Assembly (NCBI GenBank): GCA_028710495.1
Contig: JAQUST010000001.1
Coordinates: forward strand, 169,853 to 220,404
From: Clostridia bacterium
Lineage (GTDB): Bacteria; Bacillota; Clostridia; Christensenellales; CAG-917
Reading direction: 5' to 3'
DNA length: 50,552 nt
The notes under the pieces were generated by a model that was not told the DNA's origin, searched no databases, and saw only the letters and a program-made list of their open reading frames with translations. Both the position numbers and the translations under genes were made by a program. Positions 38,004 through 49,752 of the stretch are shown here, one piece after another. How positions within the stretch are numbered: the stretch's first letter is position 1; every line of letters starts with the position of its first letter.

Positions 38004-39077
38004 ATGAGAGTTTACAATTTTGCAGCAGGTCCATCTATGCTTCCACTCGAGGTTTTGGAAGAGGCACAAAGAAGTTTGACAGACTATAATAACTCAGGAA
38101 TGAGTATTATGGAATGCACACACCGTGGCAAAGTCTACGAGCCGGTACATAGTGAATGCATCTCACTTATCAAAGAGCTTATGGGAATTTCAGACGAATA
38201 TGAAGTTCTTTTGCTTCAGGGTGGCGCATCAACTCAGTTCGATGCAGTTCCGCTCAATCTTATGAAAACTGGAAAGGCCGACTATGCAGTCACTGGCAAT
38301 TTTTCTTCCAAAGCGTACAAAGAAGCAAAAAAATACGGTGATGCCCGTCTTGCAGGTTCTTCTGAAGATAAAAACTTCACTTACATACCAACTCAATCTG
38401 AACTTAAGTTTAGCGATGATGCAGACTATTTCCACTACACTGCAAACAACACTATATTCGGTTCAAAATGGGGATATATTCCACAAACAAGTGCGCCACT
38501 CGTTTGCGATATGTCATCAAATATTATGAGCGAAGTTGTTGATGTCAACAAATTCGGCTTGATTTATGCGGGCGCACAAAAGAATTTGGGACCAGCGGGC
38601 GTAACTCTTGTTATTGTTAGAAAGGACTTAATCGGCAATCAAATGGAAATTTGTCCAACAATGCTCAAATATTCTATTCACGCAAAAAACAATAGCCTCT
38701 ACAACACACCTCCAACATTTGCAATCTATATGATGATGTTGAATTTGCGTCGCGTTAAGGCTCTTGGCGGTATTGTCGAAATGGAAAAAGTCAACAAAGC
38801 AAAAGCACAGCTTCTTTACGATTTTCTTGACAATAGCACTTTCTACACAAACCCTGTTCGTAAAGACAGCCGTTCAATAATGAATGTCACTTTCACAACT
38901 CCAAACGCTGATTTGGATGATGCATGCGTCAAAGGTGCAACCGCAGCTGGACTTTGCAATCTTAAAGGTCACCGTTTAGTTGGTGGTATGCGTGCTTCAA
39001 TCTACAATTCAATGCCAACAGAAGGGGTTCAAGCACTAGTTGATTTCCTCGCTAAGTTCGAACAGGCAAATAAGTAA
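38004..39077 (+). CDS. serC: Phosphoserine aminotransferase
   Basis: MRVYNFAAGPSMLPLEVLEEAQ, GMSIMECTHRGK, YAGAQKNLGPAGVTLVIVRKDLIG. Confidence 0.97.
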   Translation: MRVYNFAAGPSMLPLEVLEEAQRSLTDYNNSGMSIMECTHRGKVYEPVHSECISLIKELMGISDEYEVLLLQGGASTQFDAVPLNLMKTGKADYAVTGNFSSKAYKEAKKYGDARLAGSSEDKNFTYIPTQSELKFSDDADYFHYTANNTIFGSKWGYIPQTSAPLVCDMSSNIMSEVVDVNKFGLIYAGAQKNLGPAGVTLVIVRKDLIGNQMEICPTMLKYSIHAKNNSLYNTPPTFAIYMMMLNLRRVKALGGIVEMEKVNKAKAQLLYDFLDNSTFYTNPVRKDSRSIMNVTFTTPNADLDDACVKGATAAGLCNLKGHRLVGGMRASIYNSMPTEGVQALVDFLAKFEQANK

Positions 39078-39222
39078 CAATGTATTCACATTCAACACGA
39101 ATATAAGTCCGCACTGTTTCAATGCAAGAACGACAAATAAGTAACAATGTATTTACATTCAACCACTAATGAAACAACTGCGTTGACTATGTCAAGCAGT
39201 TTGTCTAAAAAGGAGAAGTAAA

Positions 39223-40323
39223 ATGAATAATGTTTTGAAACTCAATTCGATATCAAGTCTCGCAATAAAAACTCTCGGAACAAACTACACCGTCACCGAT
39301 GATTGCTCAAATCCACAAGCTGTTCTAGTTCGCAGTGCGGTTATGCAAGATTGGGATGTACCATCATCACTTCTTTGTGTTGCACGTGCAGGAGCAGGTG
39401 TCAACAATATTCCATTCGAAGATTATGCTACAAAAGGCATTATAGTTTTCAACACCCCTGGCGCAAACGCAAATGCAGTCAAGGAATTGGTTGTTGCTTC
39501 ATTGATTATGGCATCAAGAAATCTTATCGCAGGCGCAAAATGGGCACAAAGACTTGTAGGAGATGACGTCAAAAAACAGGTAGAAAAAGGCAAGTCACAA
39601 TTTGCTGGCACTGAAATTTCAGGAAAAACAATCGGCATCTTGGGACTTGGCGCAATCGGTAGAAAAGTCGCTACTGCAGCTGACGCTCTCGGAATGAAAG
39701 TTGTAGGCTATGACCCGTTTGTTTGCGAAGCCGCCAAAGCACTTGATTTTGTGACTATTTATGACACAATGGAAGAAGTATTTGCAACTTCTGACTATAT
39801 AACAATTCATATTCCATATTCAAAAGCAACGCATCACTTTATCAATGCCGATTCAATCGCAAAAATGAAAGATGGAGTTATCATCATAAACGCAGCTCGT
39901 GGCGAACTTGTTTCAACTGATTCCATCAAATCTGGAATTGAAGAAAAAAAAGTCAGATGCTATGTTACTGACTTTCCAGATGCTGACTGCCTAAATTATG
40001 ATGGTATAATTGCACTACCACATCTTGGAGCGTCAAGTGCTGAAGCAGAAGAAAATTGCGCTGAAATGGCAGCACAAGAAATCAAATTGTTTGTTGAAGA
40101 AGGCACAATCAAGAATTCTGTGAATATGCCAAATATTACTGTCGCAAAGAACAAAGCACATCGTGCTTCAGTTATTTTTTCGGGAGAAATTGCAATAAAT
40201 GTGACAGCGGAAGTAACAAACAAAGCAGGAATAAGTTATGCGATTATTGAAAGCGACAGCGTCATTGATGCCGATGCGCTTGAAAAAACCGCAGGTGTGA
40301 TAAAGGCTCGCAACATATTCTAA
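39223..40323 (+). CDS. serA: D-3-phosphoglycerate dehydrogenase
   Basis: GKTIGILGLGAIGRKVATAADALGMKVVGYDPF; INAARGELVSTDSI; follows serC. Confidence 0.92.
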   Translation: MNNVLKLNSISSLAIKTLGTNYTVTDDCSNPQAVLVRSAVMQDWDVPSSLLCVARAGAGVNNIPFEDYATKGIIVFNTPGANANAVKELVVASLIMASRNLIAGAKWAQRLVGDDVKKQVEKGKSQFAGTEISGKTIGILGLGAIGRKVATAADALGMKVVGYDPFVCEAAKALDFVTIYDTMEEVFATSDYITIHIPYSKATHHFINADSIAKMKDGVIIINAARGELVSTDSIKSGIEEKKVRCYVTDFPDADCLNYDGIIALPHLGASSAEAEENCAEMAAQEIKLFVEEGTIKNSVNMPNITVAKNKAHRASVIFSGEIAINVTAEVTNKAGISYAIIESDSVIDADALEKTAGVIKARNIF

Positions 40324-40606
40324 AGCTTATATTGCTTGAACTAAGAGAAGCTAGAATTTCAAATTAAAGATTGATTGCAACACAAATAGGCAAAATAAAT
40401 TAATGATTTGCATTTTAATTGCATATTTATCTTGCATTTGTATTGTATATATTAGAATATATTGTCTTCAATAATTTTTGAATATAATAGATTTTTGAAA
40501 GCTAATATTATAAAAAATGAATGGCTCTCGACAGTTAATATTTTAGAAATATGAATGACTCACGACAAACAATATCTTGAAATACTTAAACATTTATAAA
40601 ATATCA

Positions 40607-40635
40607 AAATGCACTCATTTATGAGTGCATTTTCT
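40607..40635 (+). terminator. Intrinsic terminator
   Basis: aaaatgcactcatttatgagtgcatttt. Confidence 0.85.
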
Positions 40636-40842
40636 TTTATATTGATTCCGCCAATTATGCTAAATATTTCGTTATATTTACTAATTACTAATTTTTTATT
40701 TAGACACTAAATTATTTTGTTGACCTCTTATTTTGACATCAAAATCCTCTCGTAAAAATCTTCATTGTTTCTCTTTTTTTGTTATAAATTGTTTCTAATG
40801 TGTAATCTGTCTTTTCTTGCATACAATATACACGAGGTGATT

Positions 40843-41565
40843 ATGTGGTCTTGTGAGATAAGTATAGATAAAGAGTTTGCGAGAGAGTTCAATTATCTCG
40901 AGTCGAGAATAAAACAATGCAAAAATCTATCCTTTGCGCTTGAGGAAAGCAAAGAGCGCAACTTCATATATATTGCAACACTTTGCGACAATCGCGAAGA
41001 AGTTCAAAAGCTCATTGAAGAAGCAATATGTGAAGTTTATTTGACATATCTGAAACTTTCATTCTTTCTTGACAAAATTGAATATGCCACGCTGTCACAC
41101 AGTCTCGTAGCTCTTTTGAGTTCGCTCGTATTTTTTGACCGCTCTTTCGAAGAAAGCGTAATAATGAAAACCATTCACGAAGTAGCTTCTTACAATATTG
41201 ATGGTATTTTGAACTTCAGATTGAAGTCATTGACCACAAATTGGACAGAACTCTCAGGTCTAGCAAACAATCTTTTGAAAGTTGCCACAACTCCTGATGA
41301 TATTTTCAATGTTGCTACATTTCTTGCTTCCTCAGAAGGTGGCAAAAATCAGCTTTTGTTCGTAAAAAACACTGATTTATCCGTATTTAACACCACTGAA
41401 AATAGAACAGTTCAAATTGAAAATATTTTCGATGAGCCTGAACTAGACCTAATTTTAGCGACTGTCAGAGAATGTCCCAGTGAAATAATTTTGCGGAACG
41501 TAGATTTTTCAGACCCTATGCAAAACACTCTGCGAAAACTAGCACATGTGCAAATTGAAAAATAA
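40843..41565 (+). CDS. YtxC-like (sporulation-associated family) protein
   Basis: NIDGILNFRLKSLTTNWTEL motif and C-terminal ATVRECPSEIILRN segment recall YtxC; RBS gaggtg before ATG at 40843. Confidence 0.55.
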   Translation: MWSCEISIDKEFAREFNYLESRIKQCKNLSFALEESKERNFIYIATLCDNREEVQKLIEEAICEVYLTYLKLSFFLDKIEYATLSHSLVALLSSLVFFDRSFEESVIMKTIHEVASYNIDGILNFRLKSLTTNWTELSGLANNLLKVATTPDDIFNVATFLASSEGGKNQLLFVKNTDLSVFNTTENRTVQIENIFDEPELDLILATVRECPSEIILRNVDFSDPMQNTLRKLAHVQIEK

Positions 41566-41905
41566 AGTTTTAATTATTCCAAACAGCTTGTCTTTATTGT
41601 TTTTTTACAAAAATTAAATACACTCCTTATCTTAAATTATTTGCATAACAATGCTTAATTTTAATTTTGAATTTGAATACTTATCCAAATCTATATAAAA
41701 CAATATACAATCGAACATAACACTTAATTTTTTAAGAAAAAAGTGTTGCTGAAATGTTGTATACAAAACTATATATAATCAAGCATAACACACTAAAATA
41801 TAGAGTGTTTATCATAATGTTCAAAAAATCAAATTTGTTCTTGCAGTTACATCCATTCTTTGGTATAATAAATATCGTATTATTAATATATTTTCGGAGG
41901 AATTT

Positions 41906-44341
41906 ATGGACAAAAACTTCAATGAAGTGCTATCCCAAATGACCCTTGAGGAAAAAGCCTCACTTTGCTCTGGTTTAACGTTCTGGCTGACAAAGCCAAT
42001 TGAGCGTCTGGATGTTCCATCTGTTATGATGACTGACGGCCCTCACGGACTTCGCAAAGAATTGGCATCGGCTGCCACAAACATAATGAAAGACAGTGCG
42101 CCATCAACTTGCTTTCCTCCTGCAGCAACAACTGCAAGCTCATGGGATCCCTCACTTGTTGAAGAAGTCGGAAATGCGATCGCTGATGAAGCAAAAGAGC
42201 AAGGAGTGACTACTGTTCTTGGTCCTGGAGTTAATATCAAGCGTTCACCTCTCTGTGGAAGAAACTTTGAATATTTTTCAGAAGACCCTTATCTTTCCGG
42301 AGAAATGGGCGCGGCATGGGTTCATGGTGTTCAAGAAAAAGGCATTGGCGTCAGCTTAAAACACTTTTGTGCCAACAATCAAGAACATATTCGCATGAGT
42401 GTTGATTCGAGAGTTGATGAAAGAGCACTAAGGGAAATTTATCTTCCAGCATTTGAAACGATAGTAAAGCGCGAACAACCGAGCACAATAATGTGTAGCT
42501 ACAATCGTTTGAACGGCACATATCTTTCCGACAATAAGCATTTGCTCACCGACATACTGCGTGACGAATGGGGATTTGATGGTATCGTTATGAGCGATTG
42601 GGGCGCAGTGAACGATAGAATAGAAGGTATCCGCGCAGGAATGGATCTCGAAATGCCAGGCAACGAGGGATTGAATGACCGCAATATCGTAAAAGCGGTC
42701 AAAAACGGAACTCTTGCTGAATCAGATTTAGACAAAGTTGTTCTCCGTATGTTGAAATTTGCAAATGACTGCAAAAATCATGAAATCGCAAACTACAAAA
42801 CTGATTACGATGCACATCACGAACTAGCGCGCAAGGTTGCCGCCCAATCAGCAGTATTATTAAAAAATGATGGCGCACTTCCGCTAAAAGAAGATGAAAG
42901 CATTGCAGTTATTGGCGCTTTAGCAGAAAAATTGCGCTATCAAGGTTCAGGCTCATCTCACATTCATCCAACAAAATTAGTTTCATTTATTGATCATCTC
43001 AATTCACTCAACAAAGAATATATTTATGCTGCGGGCTACAACTTCAAAGGCGACGGCTATTCAAAATCCCTTATCAAAAAAGCAGTTGAAGCAGCAAAAG
43101 GCAAAGACAAAGTTATTGTTTTTGTTGGCTTGACTGATGTTTACGAAAGCGAAGGATTTGACCGCAAGCATATCAATATGCCTTTGTCTCACAATGTTCT
43201 TATTGAAGAACTATTAAAAGTCAATCAAAACATTGTTGTTGTCCTAAATGGTGGCTCGCCTATCAAAGTTTCACTTTGGGCAAACAAAGTGCGCTCAATC
43301 CTTGATGTTTATCTCGGCGGACAAGCAGGCGGTTCTGCAACCTATGACTTACTTTATGGTATTGAAAACCCAAGCGGAAAACTGTCCGAAACTTTCCCGC
43401 TCCGCAACCACGATAATGTTGTCAGTCGCTACTTCCCTATGGGACCTCGAACCGTCGAATATCGTGAAAGTGTATTTGTCGGCTATCGGTTCTTTGATGC
43501 CGCAGAAAAGAAAGTTCAATACCCGTTCGGTTATGGTCTTTCTTATACCACTTTTGAATATTCCGACTTGAAACTGTCTAAAATAGAAATCAATCAAGGC
43601 GAAAAGCTGAAAGTTACATTCAAAGTCAAAAACACCGGTAATATCGCAGGCGCAGAAATTGCTCAGCTATATGTTGCTGATAAAGAAACGACATTATTCC
43701 GTCCCAAAAAAGAACTTAAAGCCTTCAAAAAAGTATTTTTGGAAGCAGGAAAAAGTGTGACGATTGAATTTGAATTAAATGACCGTTCATTTGCATACTA
43801 CAACACCGCAATTTCAGACTGGCATATAGAAAGCGGAGACTTCGACATTTTGGTCGGTGCATCAAGTCAGGACATAAAACTCTCAGCTACTGTCAATGTA
43901 ATATCAAATAATCCTGATGCTCAAATCCCTGATTATCATAATTGCTCACCTTACTATTACAATGTGTCTGAAACGGAAAACCCGCAAAAGCGCATACCAC
44001 ATGAACAGTTTGAATCAGTTTATGGAGGACCTATGGTTGAGAATACCCCATTTCAAAAGGGCGAGTTCACAATCAACAACACCGTTGAGCAAATAGCCGT
44101 AACAGGGCTTGGCAAGTTTATTTACAGAATAATTTATCACGGTAGCAAACTTTTCGCTGGCAACTCCGAGAACTCGTTAATGGTTCAAGAGTCATCAAAA
44201 GATATGCCTCTAAGGTCTTTCTCAGGCTTTACAGGTGGACTATTCTCTCAAATGACAGTGGAAGGTTTAGTCGACATGTTGAATGGCACTAAGGGCGGCT
44301 GGAAGAAATTTAGAAAAGGCTTTAAAAAAGAAAACAAATAG
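41906..44341 (+). CDS. Glycoside hydrolase family 3 beta-glucosidase with fibronectin III-like domain
   Basis: MTDGPHGLRKE, KHFCANNQEHIRMSVDSRVDERALREIYLPAFE, GIVMSDWGAVNDRIEGIRAGMDLEMPG. Confidence 0.95.
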   Translation: MDKNFNEVLSQMTLEEKASLCSGLTFWLTKPIERLDVPSVMMTDGPHGLRKELASAATNIMKDSAPSTCFPPAATTASSWDPSLVEEVGNAIADEAKEQGVTTVLGPGVNIKRSPLCGRNFEYFSEDPYLSGEMGAAWVHGVQEKGIGVSLKHFCANNQEHIRMSVDSRVDERALREIYLPAFETIVKREQPSTIMCSYNRLNGTYLSDNKHLLTDILRDEWGFDGIVMSDWGAVNDRIEGIRAGMDLEMPGNEGLNDRNIVKAVKNGTLAESDLDKVVLRMLKFANDCKNHEIANYKTDYDAHHELARKVAAQSAVLLKNDGALPLKEDESIAVIGALAEKLRYQGSGSSHIHPTKLVSFIDHLNSLNKEYIYAAGYNFKGDGYSKSLIKKAVEAAKGKDKVIVFVGLTDVYESEGFDRKHINMPLSHNVLIEELLKVNQNIVVVLNGGSPIKVSLWANKVRSILDVYLGGQAGGSATYDLLYGIENPSGKLSETFPLRNHDNVVSRYFPMGPRTVEYRESVFVGYRFFDAAEKKVQYPFGYGLSYTTFEYSDLKLSKIEINQGEKLKVTFKVKNTGNIAGAEIAQLYVADKETTLFRPKKELKAFKKVFLEAGKSVTIEFELNDRSFAYYNTAISDWHIESGDFDILVGASSQDIKLSATVNVISNNPDAQIPDYHNCSPYYYNVSETENPQKRIPHEQFESVYGGPMVENTPFQKGEFTINNTVEQIAVTGLGKFIYRIIYHGSKLFAGNSENSLMVQESSKDMPLRSFSGFTGGLFSQMTVEGLVDMLNGTKGGWKKFRKGFKKENK

Positions 44342-44431
44342 AAACGTAAATTTTACTTGATTTTCTGAACAAATATTTTCTGAACAAATTTAATTCAGAA
44401 CAAAAATAATAAAGTCAAAAAATTAAATATA

Positions 44432-44464
44432 AAAAAAGGGACGGCAACTGCCGTCCCTTTTTTA
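44432..44464. terminator. Bidirectional intrinsic terminator between convergent genes
   Basis: aaaaaaagggacggcaactgccgtcccttttttatt. Confidence 0.92.
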
Positions 44465-44503
44465 TTCAAACTTTCTTTCGCAAATTTACATTTTCAAATT
44501 ATT

Positions 44504-45901
44504 TCAGTTCGATTTTTTTTGCTTAATTTGGGGAAATGCCAAACCTTGTTTTTCATCTAAAGACTTTTCAGCTCCCAAACATAGGAACATCATAATTATA
44601 TAAGTATATGAATTGAAGAATACAATGTCTACCATTCCATATGCTTCCATCAATAATAACCCTGCCAAAACGGCGAGTTTTGCAGTTGACGGCTTGATAA
44701 GGAATGCACGATAACGGGCAAAAAAGAAATAAGCAAAACAAAGCACACCAAAAATCCCGAAGCTTGCAAGAATTTGAAATATTGTTGAATGAAACCAGTA
44801 AAACTGATATGTTCCCCAAATTCCAAAACCATAATCCAAACCTATACCAAAAATCGGAGCAGTCTTAAAAAGTGAAACCGCTTCACGATAAATATCAAAT
44901 CGACCATTATCACTCAAGCCGAGTTCAAGAAATCTTGCAAACAAATCTTGTATTGTATCTTTGAAAACAACTACAAAGGCAACGGCAAGTAAAATGCAAA
45001 TCCCAAATGAAATACCGACTTGCTTTCGGTTTTTTGCTTTTATGAAAACAAATACGGCAATAATTGGCAAAGCGACAGCAGTAAAAAGTATGGGACCTCG
45101 CGATGTTGTCAAAAGCATTATTGCGAACTCTAGGATAGCAAGAGCTATCGGAAAAATAGGTGTTTTTTTAAGCTTTGTCGCGTAGTACAAAGTCATTGGT
45201 ATTGACAACGCAAGAAGAATTGCAACATTATTCGGATGAGCCCAAGACAATGCAAATTGTCTTCTATCAATCACAATTTTTATTGCCTCGAGGCTTCCTG
45301 CTTTGAAAGCTATTGTCAGCATTTGGACACAAATTAGAGCACCCATAACCATAATTGTTCTAATAATGATTTTCAACATTTCATCTTTTTGACCATTGTT
45401 TGTTGTTGCATAAAAAAACAAATACATCAAACTGATTGCAATTGAACACAAAGCAATGGCAAAAAATACTATACCGTTTCTATTTGTCATAGTCACACCT
45501 CCAAGTGCGACTACTGGCAAAATCAAAAGCACCGCGAAAGTGTAACCCTTGATTTTGTTCGGTTTCAAAAATAAAAAACTTGGTTTGAATCTGATTAAGT
45601 GAATGATCATTCCAATAATAACAAGTGCAATACCACAACTCAACCAGATAATTCCTCCGGTAGTGAAATCACTAGCATTAATTTCAAAAACCATAAGCAT
45701 TGTTATCACAAGGTTTGGAGTTGTATCGCGACAAATGCAAAAAATAAAAGCAGAAAGAGATAAAATAATAAACATACCGACAAAAGTAAAGTTGGTAAGC
45801 CAAAAGATGTACACGACAAGCGCAAATATCCAACTGAAAGCATTACTATAAAAAAACGATGGTACATTTTTTATTGTTTTGGTCTGATTTTCTAGAAACA
45901 T
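44504..45901 (-). CDS. O-antigen ligase/polymerase-like (Wzy/WaaL) membrane protein
   Basis: Multi-TM; FALSWAHPNNVAILLALSIPMTLYY, TTSRGPILFTAVALPI, FGIGLDYGFGIWGTYQFYWFHSTIFQILASFGIFG. Confidence 0.8.
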   Translation of the reverse strand: MFLENQTKTIKNVPSFFYSNAFSWIFALVVYIFWLTNFTFVGMFIILSLSAFIFCICRDTTPNLVITMLMVFEINASDFTTGGIIWLSCGIALVIIGMIIHLIRFKPSFLFLKPNKIKGYTFAVLLILPVVALGGVTMTNRNGIVFFAIALCSIAISLMYLFFYATTNNGQKDEMLKIIIRTIMVMGALICVQMLTIAFKAGSLEAIKIVIDRRQFALSWAHPNNVAILLALSIPMTLYYATKLKKTPIFPIALAILEFAIMLLTTSRGPILFTAVALPIIAVFVFIKAKNRKQVGISFGICILLAVAFVVVFKDTIQDLFARFLELGLSDNGRFDIYREAVSLFKTAPIFGIGLDYGFGIWGTYQFYWFHSTIFQILASFGIFGVLCFAYFFFARYRAFLIKPSTAKLAVLAGLLLMEAYGMVDIVFFNSYTYIIMMFLCLGAEKSLDEKQGLAFPQIKQKKSN

Positions 45902-46197
45902 GGATTCATTCTATTCCTTATATTGAATTTGATAAATACTTATCATATAATAGTACTTAATTTATATGCCCGACACATATTAAACAAAAATTAACAAATT
46001 TTAGTTTTTCACAACATTTTATCTTATTATAATATTTTATCACAACATTTATAATAGAGTCAAACTATTAAGCGCTTTGCTCATATAATTAACTTGAAAA
46101 AAAGCTTGCTTAATAAGTAGTAAGAATGTATAATAATCAATGTGCGTTAAATAAACCACACCACTCAACAATAAATTTAACAAGGAAATCATATAAT

Positions 46198-47574
46198 ATG
46201 TTTTTTTTATTTAATCTTCAAACCGCATTCAGCACACCTCTTAATGGTTTTATTTATTGGTTTACAAATATTCTAGGTTTACTTTTCTTCTTCCTTTACC
46301 TACATCAATTTGTTTATCTCTTTGTAGGTGCATTCAAAGTCTCAAAAGTCAAGAAAACAGAATTTAACACACACAAATTTGCAATTGTCATTTCTGCGAG
46401 AAATGAAGAACTTGTTATAGCCCATCTTATTGACAGCATTAGAAAAAACGATTATCCTCAAGAATTGATTGACATCATTGTCATTGCCGACAACTGCACA
46501 GACAAAACAGCACAAATTTGTCGTGACCTTGGATGTCTTGTTTTTGAAAGAGAAGACCTTTCAAAAATTGGCAAAGGTTATGCACTCAATTTTATGTTCG
46601 AACAAATTCACAATCTTCCGGAGTATGCCGACCGTGATTATGAAGCATACATAGTACTTGATGCTGACAACATTCTGACAAAAAACTATATCACTGAAAT
46701 CAACAAGGTTTATGATAGCGGCTACAATATGGTAACAAGCTATCGCAATACAAAGAACTTCGGTGCAAACTGGATTGCTGATGGTTATGGCTATTGGTTT
46801 ATTCGTGAGGCAAGATATCTCAATAATCCACGTATGATTTTGCACACTAGTTGCGCAATCTCAGGAACTGGTTTTTTAGTTGACAAGCAAATAGTCAAAG
46901 AATATAACAACTGGTGCTTCTTCTGTCTAACTGAGGATGTTGAGTTTTCAGCCGAATATGCGCTTTCAAACAGAAAAATTGGTTATGCTCACAATGCAAT
47001 GTTTTATGATGAACAACCAACTTCATTCAAACAAGCTTGGCGCCAACGCGAGAGATGGTCAAAAGGTTTTTATCAGGTTTTCGGAACTAAGGCCGGCAGA
47101 CTGCTCAAAGGTATGTGGAAAAACTTTGCGTGCTGGGATATTCTCACGAATATCTTCCCTGCATTGCTTATATCATCTCTTATGATTATTGTTTTCCCGA
47201 CATGTATGATTATCGGAGCCGCTACAAACGACCCTATTGGTGTGACAACTGCAGCTCAAGGTCTTCTATTTATGATTGTAACACTTTATGCATCTATATT
47301 TGTCTTTGGGCTTTTTGATCTTATAACCGAATGGAAAAAAATAAAAATGCCTACATGGAAAAAGATTTGGCATTTGTTTACATTCCCGCTCTTTATGTTC
47401 ACCTATCTCCCTATTGCAGTTGCTGCCATATTCAAAAAAGTCGAATGGAAACCTATCTACCACAATGCACCAATATCAATGGCTGATTTGGGTCTTGACG
47501 AGACGGTGAACGCAATAACAGACGCAGAGAAAGAAACAATACAAGTTTCAAAAAAAGAAAAGGATGTCAAATAG
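46198..47574 (+). CDS. Membrane glycosyltransferase family 2
   Basis: FAIVISARNEELVIAHLIDSI, VIADNCTDKTAQI, YIVLDADNILT, RQRERWSKGFYQ (Q/RxxRW). Confidence 0.93.
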   Translation: MFFLFNLQTAFSTPLNGFIYWFTNILGLLFFFLYLHQFVYLFVGAFKVSKVKKTEFNTHKFAIVISARNEELVIAHLIDSIRKNDYPQELIDIIVIADNCTDKTAQICRDLGCLVFEREDLSKIGKGYALNFMFEQIHNLPEYADRDYEAYIVLDADNILTKNYITEINKVYDSGYNMVTSYRNTKNFGANWIADGYGYWFIREARYLNNPRMILHTSCAISGTGFLVDKQIVKEYNNWCFFCLTEDVEFSAEYALSNRKIGYAHNAMFYDEQPTSFKQAWRQRERWSKGFYQVFGTKAGRLLKGMWKNFACWDILTNIFPALLISSLMIIVFPTCMIIGAATNDPIGVTTAAQGLLFMIVTLYASIFVFGLFDLITEWKKIKMPTWKKIWHLFTFPLFMFTYLPIAVAAIFKKVEWKPIYHNAPISMADLGLDETVNAITDAEKETIQVSKKEKDVK

Positions 47575-47724
47575 TTTTTGAAATTCTTCAAAGTTTGTTG
47601 AGAACTCTGTAAAATTGTTGTCTTAAACTAAAATAATTGTTATCTATAAGTACTAATTTATTCTTTTCTAGAATGAAAGCATTGAACCAGATACCCCTTT
47701 ACAACGTCAACTATCTACAAAATA

Positions 47725-47752
47725 AAAAGCATCGCAATGGCGATGCTTTTAT
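47725..47752 (+). terminator. Intrinsic terminator
   Basis: aaaaagcatcgcaatggcgatgctttt. Confidence 0.85.
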
Positions 47753-48258
47753 TATTTTGTCTAATGAGATTTTTCAATGTATTGATTTATTTTCCCAAAT
47801 TTCGTTGCTTCTAATATTGATTTTAGTTTTAAAATAAATTTGTCAACGTGCTTGGATGAATTAGGTTTTAGCTATTTCTTCCCGTAATGATAAAACAGCT
47901 TGTTCATTTAATGTATTTCTAAATGCTTGATGATTTATGACTCTTTCGTAATGACTGAAGAGCTTATTCATATAATTTTAATAATAGCTTAAATGTGAAT
48001 TAACTTACTCAACAATATCTCATTTTGCAGTTTCAATTTGACACCTATTCTTGCTTCTCCGCATTTACAAATGATGATATATGATATGTTGCTCTAGTAT
48101 GAGATGATTTCATTAAATCATGAAGTACATTGCCTACATTGATAAAACTCATTGTTATATTTCAAGATATAACAGATGTTTACATCTAGCCAGTTGCAAA
48201 AAAATGAAAGCGGCACATTCCCAAGATATTTTCTTAATTATTGTGTATAATAATATTA

Positions 48259-49752
48259 CTAGTCATTCTTGCCATTTGTGCTTATTGTATCGTCATCAGC
48301 CGACATTTCTTCTATCGCTTCAAGAACTTCACTGCCAGCAGATTCTCCTGCCGCTGCTCGCCTTTCTGCGAGCTCAAGAATAATTTTCTTCTTTTCATTT
48401 CCAACCAATTTATAGAAGAAAATAGGAATCGCCGAAAGTAGACATCCAATTCCAGGTAATAATACAAATGCAGCATAAATTATGTTTTGAGTCTGCACAC
48501 TGAATGAAGTAGCGTTCGCGCTATAGCCTGATAAACCAACCATAATAAGCCCGACAGCAACAGTCAATGCCATAGGAACCTTTATTGAGAAACTCAGCAC
48601 TGCAAAGTGTGCTCCCTCCGTTCGCTTGCCGGTTTTCCACTCATAGTAATCTACACAATCCGCAACCATAATTAGAGGCAGGAAAGTATTTGGTCCGTAC
48701 ATAATTCCGACGAAGAACAACATAATGAGAATAGAAGCAAGAGACCTTATTCCCAGAACATAAATTAAATATGTGAATGTCGCAATAATAAAACCGTAAA
48801 TAGCCATGCCTATAAACACTTTCTTTTCACCAATTTTTTTTGTTAGTGCAGGCATAATTATCATACTTAATGCTACAGATATAGCGCTTGTCACACCCAA
48901 AATTATTATTGTGTTTTCGCCGCCTATCGCGATTCCGAACAAATTTATATCACCAATCAATGAATGTGCTGCTTGTGTTTGCACCACAAGCCCCATTGAC
49001 CTTGTAAAGCCTATAAATGCGGATAACAACAATAAAAACAAAGGTTTGTTGCCCTTCAACATAACAATCATATCTTTCATAGAAGATTTGTTGCTGGTAT
49101 ACGGTACACGCTCTCGATTTTTAAAAAATATCAGTGAAAACAATGAGCATCCCAAAACGGCAATAAGAACAGCTGAAATCAGATATTCACGCTGGCCTAT
49201 TGCCCCGCCCTCAGATTTCGATATGATACATACTAATGGAACAATAACATAAGGAAGTGAAGGTCCAACACCTTTTAAGAAGTTTGCAATTCCTGCAATC
49301 TTGTTTCGTTCAACAGGATTTGGAGTCAACATTGCAAGCATACCTTGCGATGGTATATCGGCAAGTGACATTGAAATCGACCATAAAAGAAAAGTGACAA
49401 AAATGTAACAATAAAGCCCAACGCCACGAAACGGCACAACAATAAATATAAGGATAGAAAGCATAAAGAAAGGCAGTATAGAAATTGCAATCCAAGGTCT
49501 CAATTTTCCGCTTTTGATATTGCTTCTATCAATGAGACTTCCTATAATCGGGTCTGCGAATGAACTTATGAGCTTTGCAGCAAGCATAATAATACCAATT
49601 ATTGCCATATCTGCCGCCATAGTTTTGTTGTAGAATTGCGCTTGATATGAATTCATATAACCTATAACGCATTGCAATCCCAACAAGCCCATAGAATACG
49701 TTAAAATTTCTCCCATCGAAATCCCTTTTTTCTTGTTTGAGAAATCACGCAT
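48259..49752 (-). CDS. MFS/GPH-family sugar:cation symporter
   Basis: 12-TM pattern; AKLISSFADPIIGSLIDRSNIKSGKLRPWIAISILPF, ADCVDYYEWKTGKRTEGAHFAVLSFSIKVPMALTVAVG. Confidence 0.9.
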   Translation of the reverse strand: MRDFSNKKKGISMGEILTYSMGLLGLQCVIGYMNSYQAQFYNKTMAADMAIIGIIMLAAKLISSFADPIIGSLIDRSNIKSGKLRPWIAISILPFFMLSILIFIVVPFRGVGLYCYIFVTFLLWSISMSLADIPSQGMLAMLTPNPVERNKIAGIANFLKGVGPSLPYVIVPLVCIISKSEGGAIGQREYLISAVLIAVLGCSLFSLIFFKNRERVPYTSNKSSMKDMIVMLKGNKPLFLLLLSAFIGFTRSMGLVVQTQAAHSLIGDINLFGIAIGGENTIIILGVTSAISVALSMIIMPALTKKIGEKKVFIGMAIYGFIIATFTYLIYVLGIRSLASILIMLFFVGIMYGPNTFLPLIMVADCVDYYEWKTGKRTEGAHFAVLSFSIKVPMALTVAVGLIMVGLSGYSANATSFSVQTQNIIYAAFVLLPGIGCLLSAIPIFFYKLVGNEKKKIILELAERRAAAGESAGSEVLEAIEEMSADDDTISTNGKND